This document shows positions 1 through 7,345 of a DNA stretch of 64,000 nt, piece by piece. Position numbers and translations under genes: made by a program. Origin of the DNA: Thermoplasmatota archaeon (lineage in GTDB: Archaea; Thermoplasmatota; Thermoplasmata; Thermoplasmatales; Thermoplasmataceae); assembly GCA_023381355.1 (NCBI GenBank), contig JAMCUL010000020.1:1-64000 (forward strand), given 5' to 3'. Each line of letters begins with the position of its first letter. Within the stretch, counting starts at the first letter, position 1. Below the pieces are notes generated by a model. The model did not search any database, was not told the DNA's origin, and saw only the letters and a list, made by a program, of their open reading frames with translations.

Positions 1-406
1 TGTTCTTCAGCATGGTTATGATCTCTCCAAGTGATCTTCTGTACCTTACAAGTGATCTCAGATCATCAGAGTACCTGGATGGGATATGGACTTCAGGTAA
101 CTCTCTAAGTCTCAGAAGCTTTGCAAGCTTGTATGAATCCTCACGATCATTCTTCTTTGAAGTGCCGAATATGAGTGGAATCTTCACAGGATCCCCTATA
201 TGAACCAGAAATCCCATGTCCTTCAGTTTTCTGGCAATATACTTCCCTGATGTTGACACTTCCATGGCGATTTCAGGATTTACTGAAAGATATCTTTCCC
301 TGAACGCTGTCCACGAATCTTCTGTATTTGCAATCTCATACTGTTCCATGATGTTTCCATCGTCATTCATTTCCGTAATGTATACGGTACGTTTATGTAC
401 ATCCAT
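1..406 (-). CDS. IS110-family transposase (DEDD recombinase), N-terminal part, runs off the window
   Basis: Translated from the minus strand, this reads as the RuvC-like N-terminal domain of an IS110-family recombinase. It opens with YIGMDVHKRTVYITE (first Asp), continues through AMEVSTSGKYIARKL (Glu) and then KKNDREDSYKLAKLLRLREL (two Asp), giving the DEDD order of the family. About 135 residues are present and the frame is open at base 1, so the C-terminal serine domain lies outside the window. I place the start at the ATG at 406-404; a GTG at 427-425 in the same frame is an alternative, because a strong Shine-Dalgarno-like GGAGGTG (431-425) overlaps it. IS110 enzymes move circular intermediates using a non-coding bridge RNA, and the 150 bases upstream carry such a candidate. 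No frameshift is seen in the part present. Confidence 0.85.
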   Translation of the reverse strand, partial: MDVHKRTVYITEMNDDGNIMEQYEIANTEDSWTAFRERYLSVNPEIAMEVSTSGKYIARKLKDMGFLVHIGDPVKIPLIFGTSKKNDREDSYKLAKLLRLRELPEVHIPSRYSDDLRSLVRYRRSLGEIITMLKN

Positions 407-424
407 TCCAATATAGATTCCGAT

Positions 425-431
425 CACCTCC
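425..431 (-). promoter_or_regulatory. Shine-Dalgarno-like site before the IS110 gene
   Basis: GGAGGTG on the minus strand is a near-perfect match to the anti-Shine-Dalgarno sequence and lies at the 3' edge of the candidate bridge RNA. It overlaps a GTG codon, which leaves the exact start (GTG 427 or ATG 406) open. Confidence 0.4.
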
Positions 432-440
432 TGTGTGGTT

Positions 441-582
441 GGTGAGAGTCTAAAGTCGGAGATAACTCGACAGTCTTCTATTCACCCTTGTTTCAGGGTA
501 TTATGTCGAGACGAAGGGCAGCAAATCTGGAACGCGACCTCACAGGTCAAGGATACAGACTGCTGCCTCTCCGACTCTCACG
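441..582 (-). ncRNA. Candidate IS110 bridge RNA (two-loop guide RNA)
   Basis: The stretch directly upstream of the IS110 gene folds, on its strand, into a closed two-hairpin structure. An outer stem pairs 569-581 with 455-461 plus 442-447, with a 7-base bulge. The first hairpin (5' side of the RNA) has a 7-bp stem 561-567/517-523, a symmetric 12/12 internal loop (549-560 and 524-535) and a 5-bp cap 544-548/536-540. The second hairpin has a 7-bp stem 504-510/466-472, an asymmetric internal loop (500-503 and 473-483) and a 5-bp cap 495-499/484-488. Two stem-flanked internal loops upstream of the recombinase gene is the known layout of the IS110-group bridge RNA (target- and donor-binding loops, described for IS621). 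Strand 549-560 of the first loop is complementary to the istA flank at 639-650. The ends of the RNA are not defined by the sequence. Confidence 0.6.
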
Positions 583-931
583 CTAACATCGTCATTCCAA
601 CGTGGCCAAAAGAATTTTTTTCATGACATCTGTACACTGCCTGTATCCTTCGATCCTTTCGAAGTTCATGACAGTAATCCTTCAGTATTGTGTATCCTCC
701 ATCATATCCCAGTTTTCGAATCTCTTCGAGTATCCTTACAGCTGATAGATTGTATTTGTCTATGAATACCTTAATCTGTTCTCTGTAAGGATCAAGTTTT
801 GATTTTCTCTTCCTGTTCCTTTTAACCAATGATTCTGATTTCATATATTTCCTAACACTGTTCCTGGATATATTCAGTTCCCTGGCTATTGACTTAATGC
901 TCATTCCTTTCTCTCTCATATTGCGTATCAT
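578..931 (-). pseudogene. istA: IS21-family istA transposase, N-terminal fragment interrupted by IS110
   Basis: The N-terminal helix-turn-helix of an IS21 IstA transposase is readable: REKGMSIKSIARELNISRN, followed by LGYDGGYTILKDYCHELRK, a segment typical of the family. The start is the ATG at 931-929, preceded at 945-941 by GGAGG; an upstream in-frame ATG at 1036 lies inside the terminal repeats and is unlikely. Family resemblance ends after QAVYR (about 632); the last ~17 codons before the stop at 578 read into the IS110 left end. IstA is normally 400-500 residues and carries a DDE domain followed by istB, so about three quarters of the gene is missing here. I infer that the rest lies on the far side of the IS110 copy, left of the window. 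Confidence 0.75.
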
Positions 932-979
932 TTCTCCACACCTCCAGCCTGTACAATAATGATCCCCTTCTGCATACAC

Positions 980-1057
980 AAACGGATCAAAATTAAACCG
1001 GCGATCTGGATCACTTTTATTCCGGCGAAAATGCACAATTATTAACCGGCGTTTACA
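980..1057 (-). repeat. IS21 left end with three 24-bp tandem transposase-binding repeats
   Basis: Read on the minus strand, three units of exactly 24 bases follow each other (1051-1028, 1027-1004, 1003-980), each beginning CGCCGG and continuing with an AT-rich stretch, with GATCC shared by the second and third. Just outside them is TGTAAA (1057-1052), giving the TG terminus expected for IS21 elements, so the element most likely ends at 1057. Multiple repeated binding sites at the ends are a known property of IS21. Confidence 0.7.
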
Positions 1058-1439
1058 GAGATCAATTTCGGAAAACTATACCTTCTTTCGAATCTCAATG
1101 AGGAACCTGAAAGAATATATGGATTATACAAACAGCGTGAATGTGGAATACGCATTCAATGTTTACAAGAATGATCTTGAGGCAGATCGATCATACCTGA
1201 GGGATGATCATATGCTATTCACCTACATGTTTCTCAATCTGCTGTCACTGTACCTTCACTTCCAGATTCTCAACATGATAGATGGGAAATACAGTGTGAG
1301 GGATGTTCTCCTCATACTGTCAGGGATCAGGATGTACAGAATGGAGAAAGGGGAGATCATGAGTGAAATACCGAAAAAAGCGAAAGATCTGGTAGCAGAT
1401 CTGAATATTGATCTGGACATATTACGTAAAAAAGACTGA
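1058..1439 (+). pseudogene. C-terminal fragment of an IS1634/IS4-type DDE transposase, cut by IS21
   Basis: The frame is open from the IS21 terminus at 1057 through to the stop at 1437-1439 and matches the tail of IS1634/IS4-like transposases: DLEADRSYLRDDHMLFTYMF, then LNLLSLYLHFQILNMI. This is the segment after the last catalytic Glu, where the domain folds back into hydrophobic helices. The ATG at 1098 is internal to the frame, since RSISENYTFFRIS precedes it in frame, so it is not a native start. The front of the gene should lie beyond the IS21 copy, outside the window. An independent small gene starting at 1098 is possible but less likely. Confidence 0.6.
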
Positions 1440-1476
1440 GTTAATGATTAAAATAGTATGTTCCTGTTGTGCGTTT

Positions 1477-2637
1477 TTAGTTTCTGACGTAAATTTCTTT
1501 ATTTCTTACATCCTGGATGCATGTGTTTCCAGCCAGGGCGACCTGTAGATGCAGCTCTGCCAGAAGCTGGCGCATATATGCCTCAACTCCCCTCTGACCT
1601 GCAACTGCTAGGCCATAACAGTATGGCCTCCCTACAAGAACTGCAGCTGCCCCCATGGTAATGGCCTTTACAATGTCTGATGCATGCCGGATTCCACTAT
1701 CAAAGAGGATCTCACCCTTCACATCTCCACTTTTCCAGATCTCATACAGTGCATCCATCCCGGATATGGCACCATCCACCTGCCTTCCGCCATGGTTGGA
1801 TATTACAACCGCCTTTACGCCGGTATTGAAAGCCTCGTTCACGTCATCAACATGAGTCACTCCTTTCAGGATTACAGGCAGTTTGGTCATGTGGATTATC
1901 TCCCTGAGATCAGCCCAGGAGAAGGCTGGATTTACATATATGTTCATGAATTCCCGAATGGCGGCAAACATATCTTCTGAAGGGGGCTTTTCCAGCAACC
2001 TGAGAAATTCAGTATCTGAAAAGAAGTTTGCAAGTCCCATGCCCTTCAGGAATGGGAGATAACTCAGTTTAAGGTCTCTTTCCCTCCATCCGAGCATCAT
2101 GGTATCCACAGTTACCACTAAGGCTGAGTAGCCGGATTTTTCTGCTCTCCTTATGAAACTTTTCATCACGTCCTTATTTCTGCCAGGATAAAGCTGAAAC
2201 CACTTTTCCGAATCCGGAGCGACCTGTGCTACATCCTCTATTGACCTCGAGGAAACTGTGCTCAACGAAAATGGTATTCCCAGGTTTTTTGCTGCCTTTG
2301 CTATTGCTATTTCAGCCTCTTCATTTATGATTGAGGTTACTCCGATTGGGGCAAGTGCAACCGGAAAAGGGTGTTTCTTTCCAAGGAATTCAGACGTAAG
2401 ATCACAGTTTTCCACATTCTTGAGGTATCTTGGCCTTAAATGATATCTCCCCATTGATGATTCATTTTCCCTCTCAGTAGATTCCGATCCAGCAGACCCT
2501 TCCAGGTAAGACCATGCTTCCTGGCTCATTTTCTTTCTGGCTTCTTCCTTCCAATCCTGGATGGATACTGGAAGGTCAGAATTCTGATCGATACCAAGGT
2601 ACCTCTTCACCTCAAATTCAAGTCCAAGATTTCCCAT
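1477..2637 (-). CDS. FMN-dependent 2-hydroxy-acid oxidase / lactate 2-monooxygenase-like
   Basis: A 386-residue TIM-barrel flavoprotein of the (S)-2-hydroxy-acid oxidase family, which oxidises lactate-like acids to keto acids with FMN. FMN-binding and catalytic motifs are in place: ALAPIG, LSTVSSRS, WFQLYP, VTVDT, the barrel lysine in VILKGV, the catalytic His and Arg in ISNHGGRQVDG, DSGIR, and VGRPYCYGLA near the end. The N-terminus and the long loop between VTVDT and VILKGV look more like lactate 2-monooxygenase than glycolate oxidase, but substrate cannot be read from sequence. Length is normal for the family. A TATA-like stretch (minus strand, about 2678-2663) lies some 30 bases before the ATG, suggesting a leaderless or very short-leader mRNA. 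It is a single gene with its own promoter, next to the IS cluster. Confidence 0.88.
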   Translation of the reverse strand: MGNLGLEFEVKRYLGIDQNSDLPVSIQDWKEEARKKMSQEAWSYLEGSAGSESTERENESSMGRYHLRPRYLKNVENCDLTSEFLGKKHPFPVALAPIGVTSIINEEAEIAIAKAAKNLGIPFSLSTVSSRSIEDVAQVAPDSEKWFQLYPGRNKDVMKSFIRRAEKSGYSALVVTVDTMMLGWRERDLKLSYLPFLKGMGLANFFSDTEFLRLLEKPPSEDMFAAIREFMNIYVNPAFSWADLREIIHMTKLPVILKGVTHVDDVNEAFNTGVKAVVISNHGGRQVDGAISGMDALYEIWKSGDVKGEILFDSGIRHASDIVKAITMGAAAVLVGRPYCYGLAVAGQRGVEAYMRQLLAELHLQVALAGNTCIQDVRNKEIYVRN

Positions 2638-3167
2638 GCGGATCCTCTGACCAGTATTGTTTCATATTTAGTATTTACCCTTATCTGCACCGCATATAGA
2701 GGAAAAAGCAGAATAAGGAGGGACTGCAGGCATACTCTTATCCCCATTCCTCTCTTCCCCGGTTTCACAAAGCAATCATATTTCAGATTCCCTGTTCGCT
2801 TTCAGGTCTGATTCCCCTAATCTGCAAGAGAGGTCACATGATGACATAATGCGTTTCTTTTAAGGGCTTTCACCCAGATTACATGCCTGATCACTGTTAC
2901 GTATTGAAATGTAGATTGCACATTTTCATTACCATGAGCCTGCCGGTAATACCTTACCCTCTGCCTGAAAATATTACAAATAAGCCATAATTGCATGGGA
3001 ATAGCGATCCTGACAGAAACACCGGCAATGAAGCCCTGCAAAAATCCCAAGATGTATGAGATGAAGAGACAGGGCAAACAGGATATTTAGGGTGGAGCTC
3101 ACGGAAGAAAAGCGCGGACTCACCATGCAATTAATTCCAATTGGACGTGCGCCTGCACTGGATGGGA
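2638..3167. other. Gap of 530 bases without a supported gene
   Basis: Nothing convincing is visible apart from the promoter region of the oxidase (2640-2680). An 86-codon frame on the minus strand (3077-2817) has no family resemblance, a composition rich in Cys/His/Arg at odd places, and no promoter or ribosome site, so I do not call it. Confidence 0.4.
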
Positions 3168-3461
3168 TCAGTCGGTTTTTGACATCCTCTTCTTCCTTTC
3201 CTTGGAATCGAAACCTGTCATTTCCGTTATCATGTTGTTGTATGTCCTGAGTGAAGTCACAGGATCACTGTATGAAAGATCCGTTTCTGTTTCGACATCC
3301 AGTGTCTTCTTTCCGCACTTTACTGTTACCTTCTTGATTCCCGGGAGTGAAAATGTGACTGTGCTTCCATCTGATTCCACATCATTTCCATACTTCCTGG
3401 CTATATTCATAATCACTTCTGTGTCAGTTTTCAAACCTTTCTTGACCGGATAGCTCCTCAA
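3168..3461 (-). CDS. Small conserved archaeal protein of unknown function (DUF5611-like)
   Basis: A 97-residue, lysine-rich soluble protein. The core GSTVTFSLPGIKKVTVKCGK alternates hydrophobic and polar residues like a beta-sheet, followed by a helical C-terminus ending in KERKKRMSKTD. It resembles a small archaeal family of unknown function that I recall as DUF5611; the name is from memory and not checked. The ATG overlaps the last codon of the upstream TIM-barrel gene (4-base overlap), so the two are co-transcribed and probably translationally coupled. Confidence 0.65.
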   Translation of the reverse strand: MRSYPVKKGLKTDTEVIMNIARKYGNDVESDGSTVTFSLPGIKKVTVKCGKKTLDVETETDLSYSDPVTSLRTYNNMITEMTGFDSKERKKRMSKTD

Positions 3462-4477
3462 TTTTCCTTACCTCTTTCCTTTTTCCTCTGCTGGCGCCTT
3501 ATGAAATTCCTATCAAAGATTGCTTCCATATACTGGGCATCATGTTCCAGCAATGGTGAGCATGAGATTATGGTAATATCATCCTGGTAATCTATGAGAG
3601 TCTCAGCAAACGTTTCAAATTTAAGGTCCCCGTGCTTTATTGCAGTCAGCTTCGTCTCTACATTCCCTTCATGTTCAACCCCGGAGAATTCAACATATAG
3701 GTCACCCTTTGCAAATTCCCTGAATTTCTCTGTTATCTCAGTGAAATCCTTAGTGTTCAGGAGGCTTCCGTCCGTGATGGAGTGATAGTGTGGCATGTTC
3801 AGGATTGGCTCAATATTGCTGTTCTTCTTTGCAAGTGCGAGAACTTCCTCGGCTGTCCCAAATATTTCAGGTTTTCCAGAAGTTTCAACCCCTATATAGG
3901 GAAATCCCTTCTCATGACCCATCTCGCTGCTGATCATCTTGTATACTTCCGATGCATCCTTCAGGCTTGCCTTCTTGGTCTTCTCGTAAAATCCCGTATG
4001 ATTTACAGCTCTTCTGGCACCCATTGACTTGCCAATGATGAGTGCCCATTTCAGGTGATCAATGGATTTTTCCGCTATTTCACCTCCGTTGAGCATGTCC
4101 ATATAATACGGGCTGTGTATGGAAAGCAGTATGTCAAGTTCACTGGCAAGTTCCCCACCCAGCTCCAGCTCGTCGTAGTTTTTGGCCATGTTCCAGAAGA
4201 GTTCCTTTACTATGTCCTCATCCTGTATTACGGTCTCAGTGCCGATACTTGAGTAATCCCCATCATCATTTGGCCTCAGCACGTCTATTATAATTGAGTT
4301 TTCATTATCCCTTGGCCTCATGCCTGAATATTCAAGACCTGGATTCTGCTGGAAGTTGACCCTCAGCAGCTGGACTTCAAGCGCATTCAACCCAAGCTTG
4401 TAAGCCTCCTCAACAGAGTCTATAAAAGTTCTCCCCTTTCCGGTTAGGGGAATACCAGCTATACCATACCTGATCAT
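3458..4477 (-). CDS. TIM-barrel protein of the AP endonuclease 2 / endonuclease IV-like superfamily
   Basis: The protein has the features of the xylose-isomerase-like TIM barrel (AP_endonuc_2 fold): a start strand IRYGIAGIPLTGKG, then EEAYKLGLNALEVQLLR (first metal-site Glu), LSIHSPYYMD, a shared-helix region ending in AVNHTGFY, IGVETSGK, a His pair in NMPHYHSITDG, YVEFSGVEHEG and a final IISCSPLLEHDAQYM. The His and Glu positions fit a metal centre. Thermoplasmata carry such proteins annotated as endonuclease IV-related, but a role in DNA repair is not proven and sugar isomerisation cannot be excluded. I choose the ATG at 4477 (MIRYGIAG) over one 9 codons upstream, because the upstream residues do not fit the first strand. 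First gene of a two-gene unit with the small protein at 3168. Confidence 0.75.
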   Translation of the reverse strand: MIRYGIAGIPLTGKGRTFIDSVEEAYKLGLNALEVQLLRVNFQQNPGLEYSGMRPRDNENSIIIDVLRPNDDGDYSSIGTETVIQDEDIVKELFWNMAKNYDELELGGELASELDILLSIHSPYYMDMLNGGEIAEKSIDHLKWALIIGKSMGARRAVNHTGFYEKTKKASLKDASEVYKMISSEMGHEKGFPYIGVETSGKPEIFGTAEEVLALAKKNSNIEPILNMPHYHSITDGSLLNTKDFTEITEKFREFAKGDLYVEFSGVEHEGNVETKLTAIKHGDLKFETFAETLIDYQDDITIISCSPLLEHDAQYMEAIFDRNFIRRQQRKKERGKEN

Positions 4478-4718
4478 AATTAAGCAAACTGATATATTCA
4501 ACAACCATTTATTATTTTTCCATGAAACGAGTTTTCAATATGCATCAATTGAGACCATTAACTTTTAGGTTTTCTCTGGATTATTTTCGGGCGTCTCCTT
4601 AGGGCATTATCTGCCTGTCAAAACATGGACTGCGGGCAAAAGGCTGGCGGGTTGTTTCAGGCAGTCAGTACCGGGAATGACCGCAAGATTAATAGATAAA
4701 GAACACTATGTTCTTTAC

Positions 4719-5165
4719 ATGATGCCAATGAAGAAGATGATGTCCAGCGGAATGACGGCAATGCTGGCGGTGTTCTTTTTCTTCCTGTTTCTTCAATTCC
4801 TTCTTGGAATGTACATCAATCTTTTCGTGGTTATTCCAGTCATGTCTCCCTCGTTCATGATGGGATATGGGCCATATGGTGGATTTCCCATAGTCATGGC
4901 TCACATGTTCCTTGGAATTCTCATAGGATTCATATCTCTGGGCATACTTTTCCTCTCTATCGGGTCAGGGAAGAGAAATGTGCTTATAAGCGCCCTGGGC
5001 CTTTTCCTCTCCGTGCTCCTGGCAGGTATTGATGGTTTATTCTTCCTTTTCGATGGCCAGAATAATATCAATTCATATCTTATGTCCACTGGCTTCATTC
5101 TGGCCATGTTTTTTGCAATATTGCTGCTCACATACACCTACCAGATGAACCCTAGGACAGGATAA
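4719..5165 (+). CDS. Four-helix integral membrane protein, unknown function
   Basis: Apart from a short charged N-terminus (MMPMKKMMSSG) the protein is almost entirely hydrophobic. It has four likely membrane helices: one right after the N-terminus, one across the GILIGFISLGILFLSIG stretch, one around LISALGLFLSVLLAGIDG and a last one near the C-terminus. The segment between helices 1 and 2 is Met/Gly/Tyr-rich (SPSFMMGYGPYGGFP). I prefer the ATG at 4719 over the upstream ATG at 4677, since the intervening residues look like untranslated sequence. No family is recognised. The Met-rich loop could suggest metal contact, but this is only a guess. It stands alone, with a long empty stretch downstream. 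Confidence 0.6.
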   Translation: MMPMKKMMSSGMTAMLAVFFFFLFLQFLLGMYINLFVVIPVMSPSFMMGYGPYGGFPIVMAHMFLGILIGFISLGILFLSIGSGKRNVLISALGLFLSVLLAGIDGLFFLFDGQNNINSYLMSTGFILAMFFAILLLTYTYQMNPRTG

Positions 5166-5864
5166 AACCATTCCCAGGCAGTCTGTGCAGTATGGCATCT
5201 TTCTTGAAAATGCTTGCAGTCAAATTCCCTGCATTTGATTGAGTACTGCGCTATTATTATGGAAATTATTCTCTGGATGTACCTGCAAGGATTGATTTAA
5301 ATATGAACTTTTCGCAACGTCATAATAATGTCATGTTCGCCTGGAATTCTGTATTTTCTCCGGATCAGGAAGATATTTCAGCCCGGAAACAAATTACATA
5401 ATACTGTATTTCGAGAGATTATTTATCCAGACACCCTGTTCATCCTCAACCCATCCTGAATCATTGTTTTACCTTCTAACTCCAATGTTTCATCCCCCTT
5501 AAGCAGGCATTGCCATCATAATCCCCAGGTAAATGTTTTCATTGCCAGATGCTAAAATATCCACAAGATGTCTTTTCCTTCCAAACATAGGCGGATATAT
5601 TCCATTGCTTTTATTTTCTCAGGAATCTGTTTTATTAGGAAAACAGTATATTTGCCGGAATCAACCATTTTCATGACACTATTTGTTCGCAATATCCCTT
5701 GTTACCTGTTAAGGTGACTTTAGGAAAGGCTGATCCAGAAACAGGTTATGAGGTAGTGGGCGGGTGGACGGAACTGTAATTTTTTGATGCCCGCAATACC
5801 CGATTATCAGACAGGATGCAAAATATATTGGAAAATTTTCAAAAAGTTAAATATGAACAAGCAA
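5166..5864. other. Gap of about 700 bases with no supported gene
   Basis: No ORF or RNA gene is recognised. There is a TATA-like TTTAAATA at 5296-5303 and a 32-codon frame (5303-5401) beginning at its edge, but the spacing does not fit a leaderless start and the peptide resembles nothing known. A second TATA-like TTAAATAT (5848-5855) probably serves dnaG. Confidence 0.35.
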
Positions 5865-5926
5865 TTAATATGGGATGCTTGGAGAATGGGTTAGATGGCA
5901 AGGTATGAAAATTCAGCCCATATTAA
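5865..5926. promoter_or_regulatory. 10-bp inverted repeat before dnaG
   Basis: TTAATATGGG (5865-5874) and CCCATATTAA (5917-5926) are perfect reverse complements 42 bases apart. The left arm is just downstream of the TATA-like box at 5848-5855 and close to the expected transcription start, so this may be a DNA-level operator rather than an RNA stem. An AGGTG ribosome site follows at 5931-5935. Confidence 0.35.
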
Positions 5927-5941
5927 CAAGAGGTGAAATGA

Positions 5942-7342
5942 ATGAATGTAGATCCGAATATCACGAAGTATTTGATAAAAGTAAAAATAAATGCGGATGG
6001 GGTGGTTGAAAAACCAGACGTTGTGGGTGCAATTTTTGGCCAGACTGAGGGTCTTCTTGGGGAAGAACTTGACCTGAGGGACCTGCAGAAAAGCGGGAAG
6101 ATAGGAAGGATAGAGGTTGAGATAGACAGCAAGAAAGGCAGGACGGAAGGAACCGTTCTCATTCCATCAGGACTTGACCAGGTAGAGTCCTCCATTCTTG
6201 CCGCTTCACTTGAAACTATTGACAGGATTGGACCCTGCAAGGCAAAGGTGGATGTGGAAGAAGTAGAGGATGTAAGGCAGGAAAAGAGGAAGAAGGTAAT
6301 TGAAAGAGCCGAGCAGCTTTACAAGAAGATGTCCGAATCCGGGAAGACCGTAAGTGAAAGCATAATTGCATCTGTCAGGGAAGAGGTTGAGAGGGGAGAG
6401 ATCATATCCTATGGTGAGGATAAACTCCCGGCAGGACCCGCAATAAAGGACTCTGACGCTGTAATAGTTGTTGAGGGAAGGAATGATGTACTGAATCTGC
6501 TGAAGTATGGAATCAAGAATACGATTGCAGTTCAGGGTACAAATATCCCGAGGACTGTGCAGAGGCTTTCAAAGGAAAGGACCACTACAGTATTCCTGGA
6601 TGGTGACAGGGGAGGAGACCTGATCCTGAAGGAGATGCTTCAGGTTGCTGAGGTAGATTTTGTTGCAAGGGCACCTCCTGGAACAGAGGTAGAGGAATTA
6701 ACATACAAGCAGATAGTGAAGGCCCTGAGATATAAGACACCAACTGAGCAGTATCTGGCCATGAAAGGGATGAATGAGGATCTGAAGAATTACCAGGAAA
6801 GGAACGACAAGTCTTCAGAGAAGGGAGAACAATCAAAGGAAGAACCTCATGAGAAGAAGGAGCATCACGAACATCAGAGGGAGCAGCCACATTCCAGGGA
6901 GGAAAAGCAGGAGCGCAGGGAAATCCAGAGAAATCACATAAGGGAAGAGCATATTGAGGAGTCGGAAGAAGAGAAGAAGAGGGAGACAGAGGAGGAAATA
7001 GTGAGGAGTGAGGCAAAGGTCGAGCCTCCTGTGCAGAAGAAGGAATTCTCCCCAGAAGACCCTGATAGCGTTAAAAGAAAATTAAATTACCTTTCAAACT
7101 CGAAGGAGACAGAGGTGTTCAATGAGACCGGAATGACGGAGGGTTCTTTCCCACTATCAGAGGCGCCTGAGAAAATAGAAAGCATGGAAAGGGTTTCATA
7201 TGTCCTTACAGGTGGCGTGATCTCCCAGAGACTGATCGATATCTGCAACAAGAAAGGGGCAAAAGTGATCTATGGCATAAGGAAGGGAAATATCACGAAA
7301 AAACCCGAAAATATGCGAGTAGTGCCGCTTGAAGAGGCGTAG
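5942..7342 (+). CDS. dnaG: DnaG-type primase, archaeal
   Basis: This is the archaeal DnaG family: an N-terminal domain beginning DPNITKYLIKVKINADGVVE, a central TOPRIM domain with the Glu motif VVEGRNDVLNLLKYG (about residues 175-190) and the Asp motif VFLDGDRGGD (about 215-225), then a family-specific segment, FVARAPPGTEVEEL. In archaea DnaG can synthesise short RNA but is mainly found with the exosome. After about residue 285 comes a roughly 100-residue linker packed with Glu, Lys, Arg and His, then a folded tail starting near RVSYVLTGGV. The charged linker is unusually long, and both the TOPRIM and the terminal domains are intact. The ATG at 5942 has an AGGTG ribosome site 6 bases upstream. 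The next gene starts 4 bases after the stop, so the two are one transcription unit. Confidence 0.93.
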   Translation: MNVDPNITKYLIKVKINADGVVEKPDVVGAIFGQTEGLLGEELDLRDLQKSGKIGRIEVEIDSKKGRTEGTVLIPSGLDQVESSILAASLETIDRIGPCKAKVDVEEVEDVRQEKRKKVIERAEQLYKKMSESGKTVSESIIASVREEVERGEIISYGEDKLPAGPAIKDSDAVIVVEGRNDVLNLLKYGIKNTIAVQGTNIPRTVQRLSKERTTTVFLDGDRGGDLILKEMLQVAEVDFVARAPPGTEVEELTYKQIVKALRYKTPTEQYLAMKGMNEDLKNYQERNDKSSEKGEQSKEEPHEKKEHHEHQREQPHSREEKQERREIQRNHIREEHIEESEEEKKRETEEEIVRSEAKVEPPVQKKEFSPEDPDSVKRKLNYLSNSKETEVFNETGMTEGSFPLSEAPEKIESMERVSYVLTGGVISQRLIDICNKKGAKVIYGIRKGNITKKPENMRVVPLEEA

Positions 7343-7345
7343 GAA

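Noticed and set aside
2817-3077. 86-codon minus-strand frame as a gene
   Set aside because: No family pattern, no promoter or ribosome site, and an implausible composition; likely chance.
5303-5401. 32-codon frame after a TATA-like box
   Set aside because: The box is too close to the ATG for a leaderless mRNA, and the peptide has no recognisable feature.
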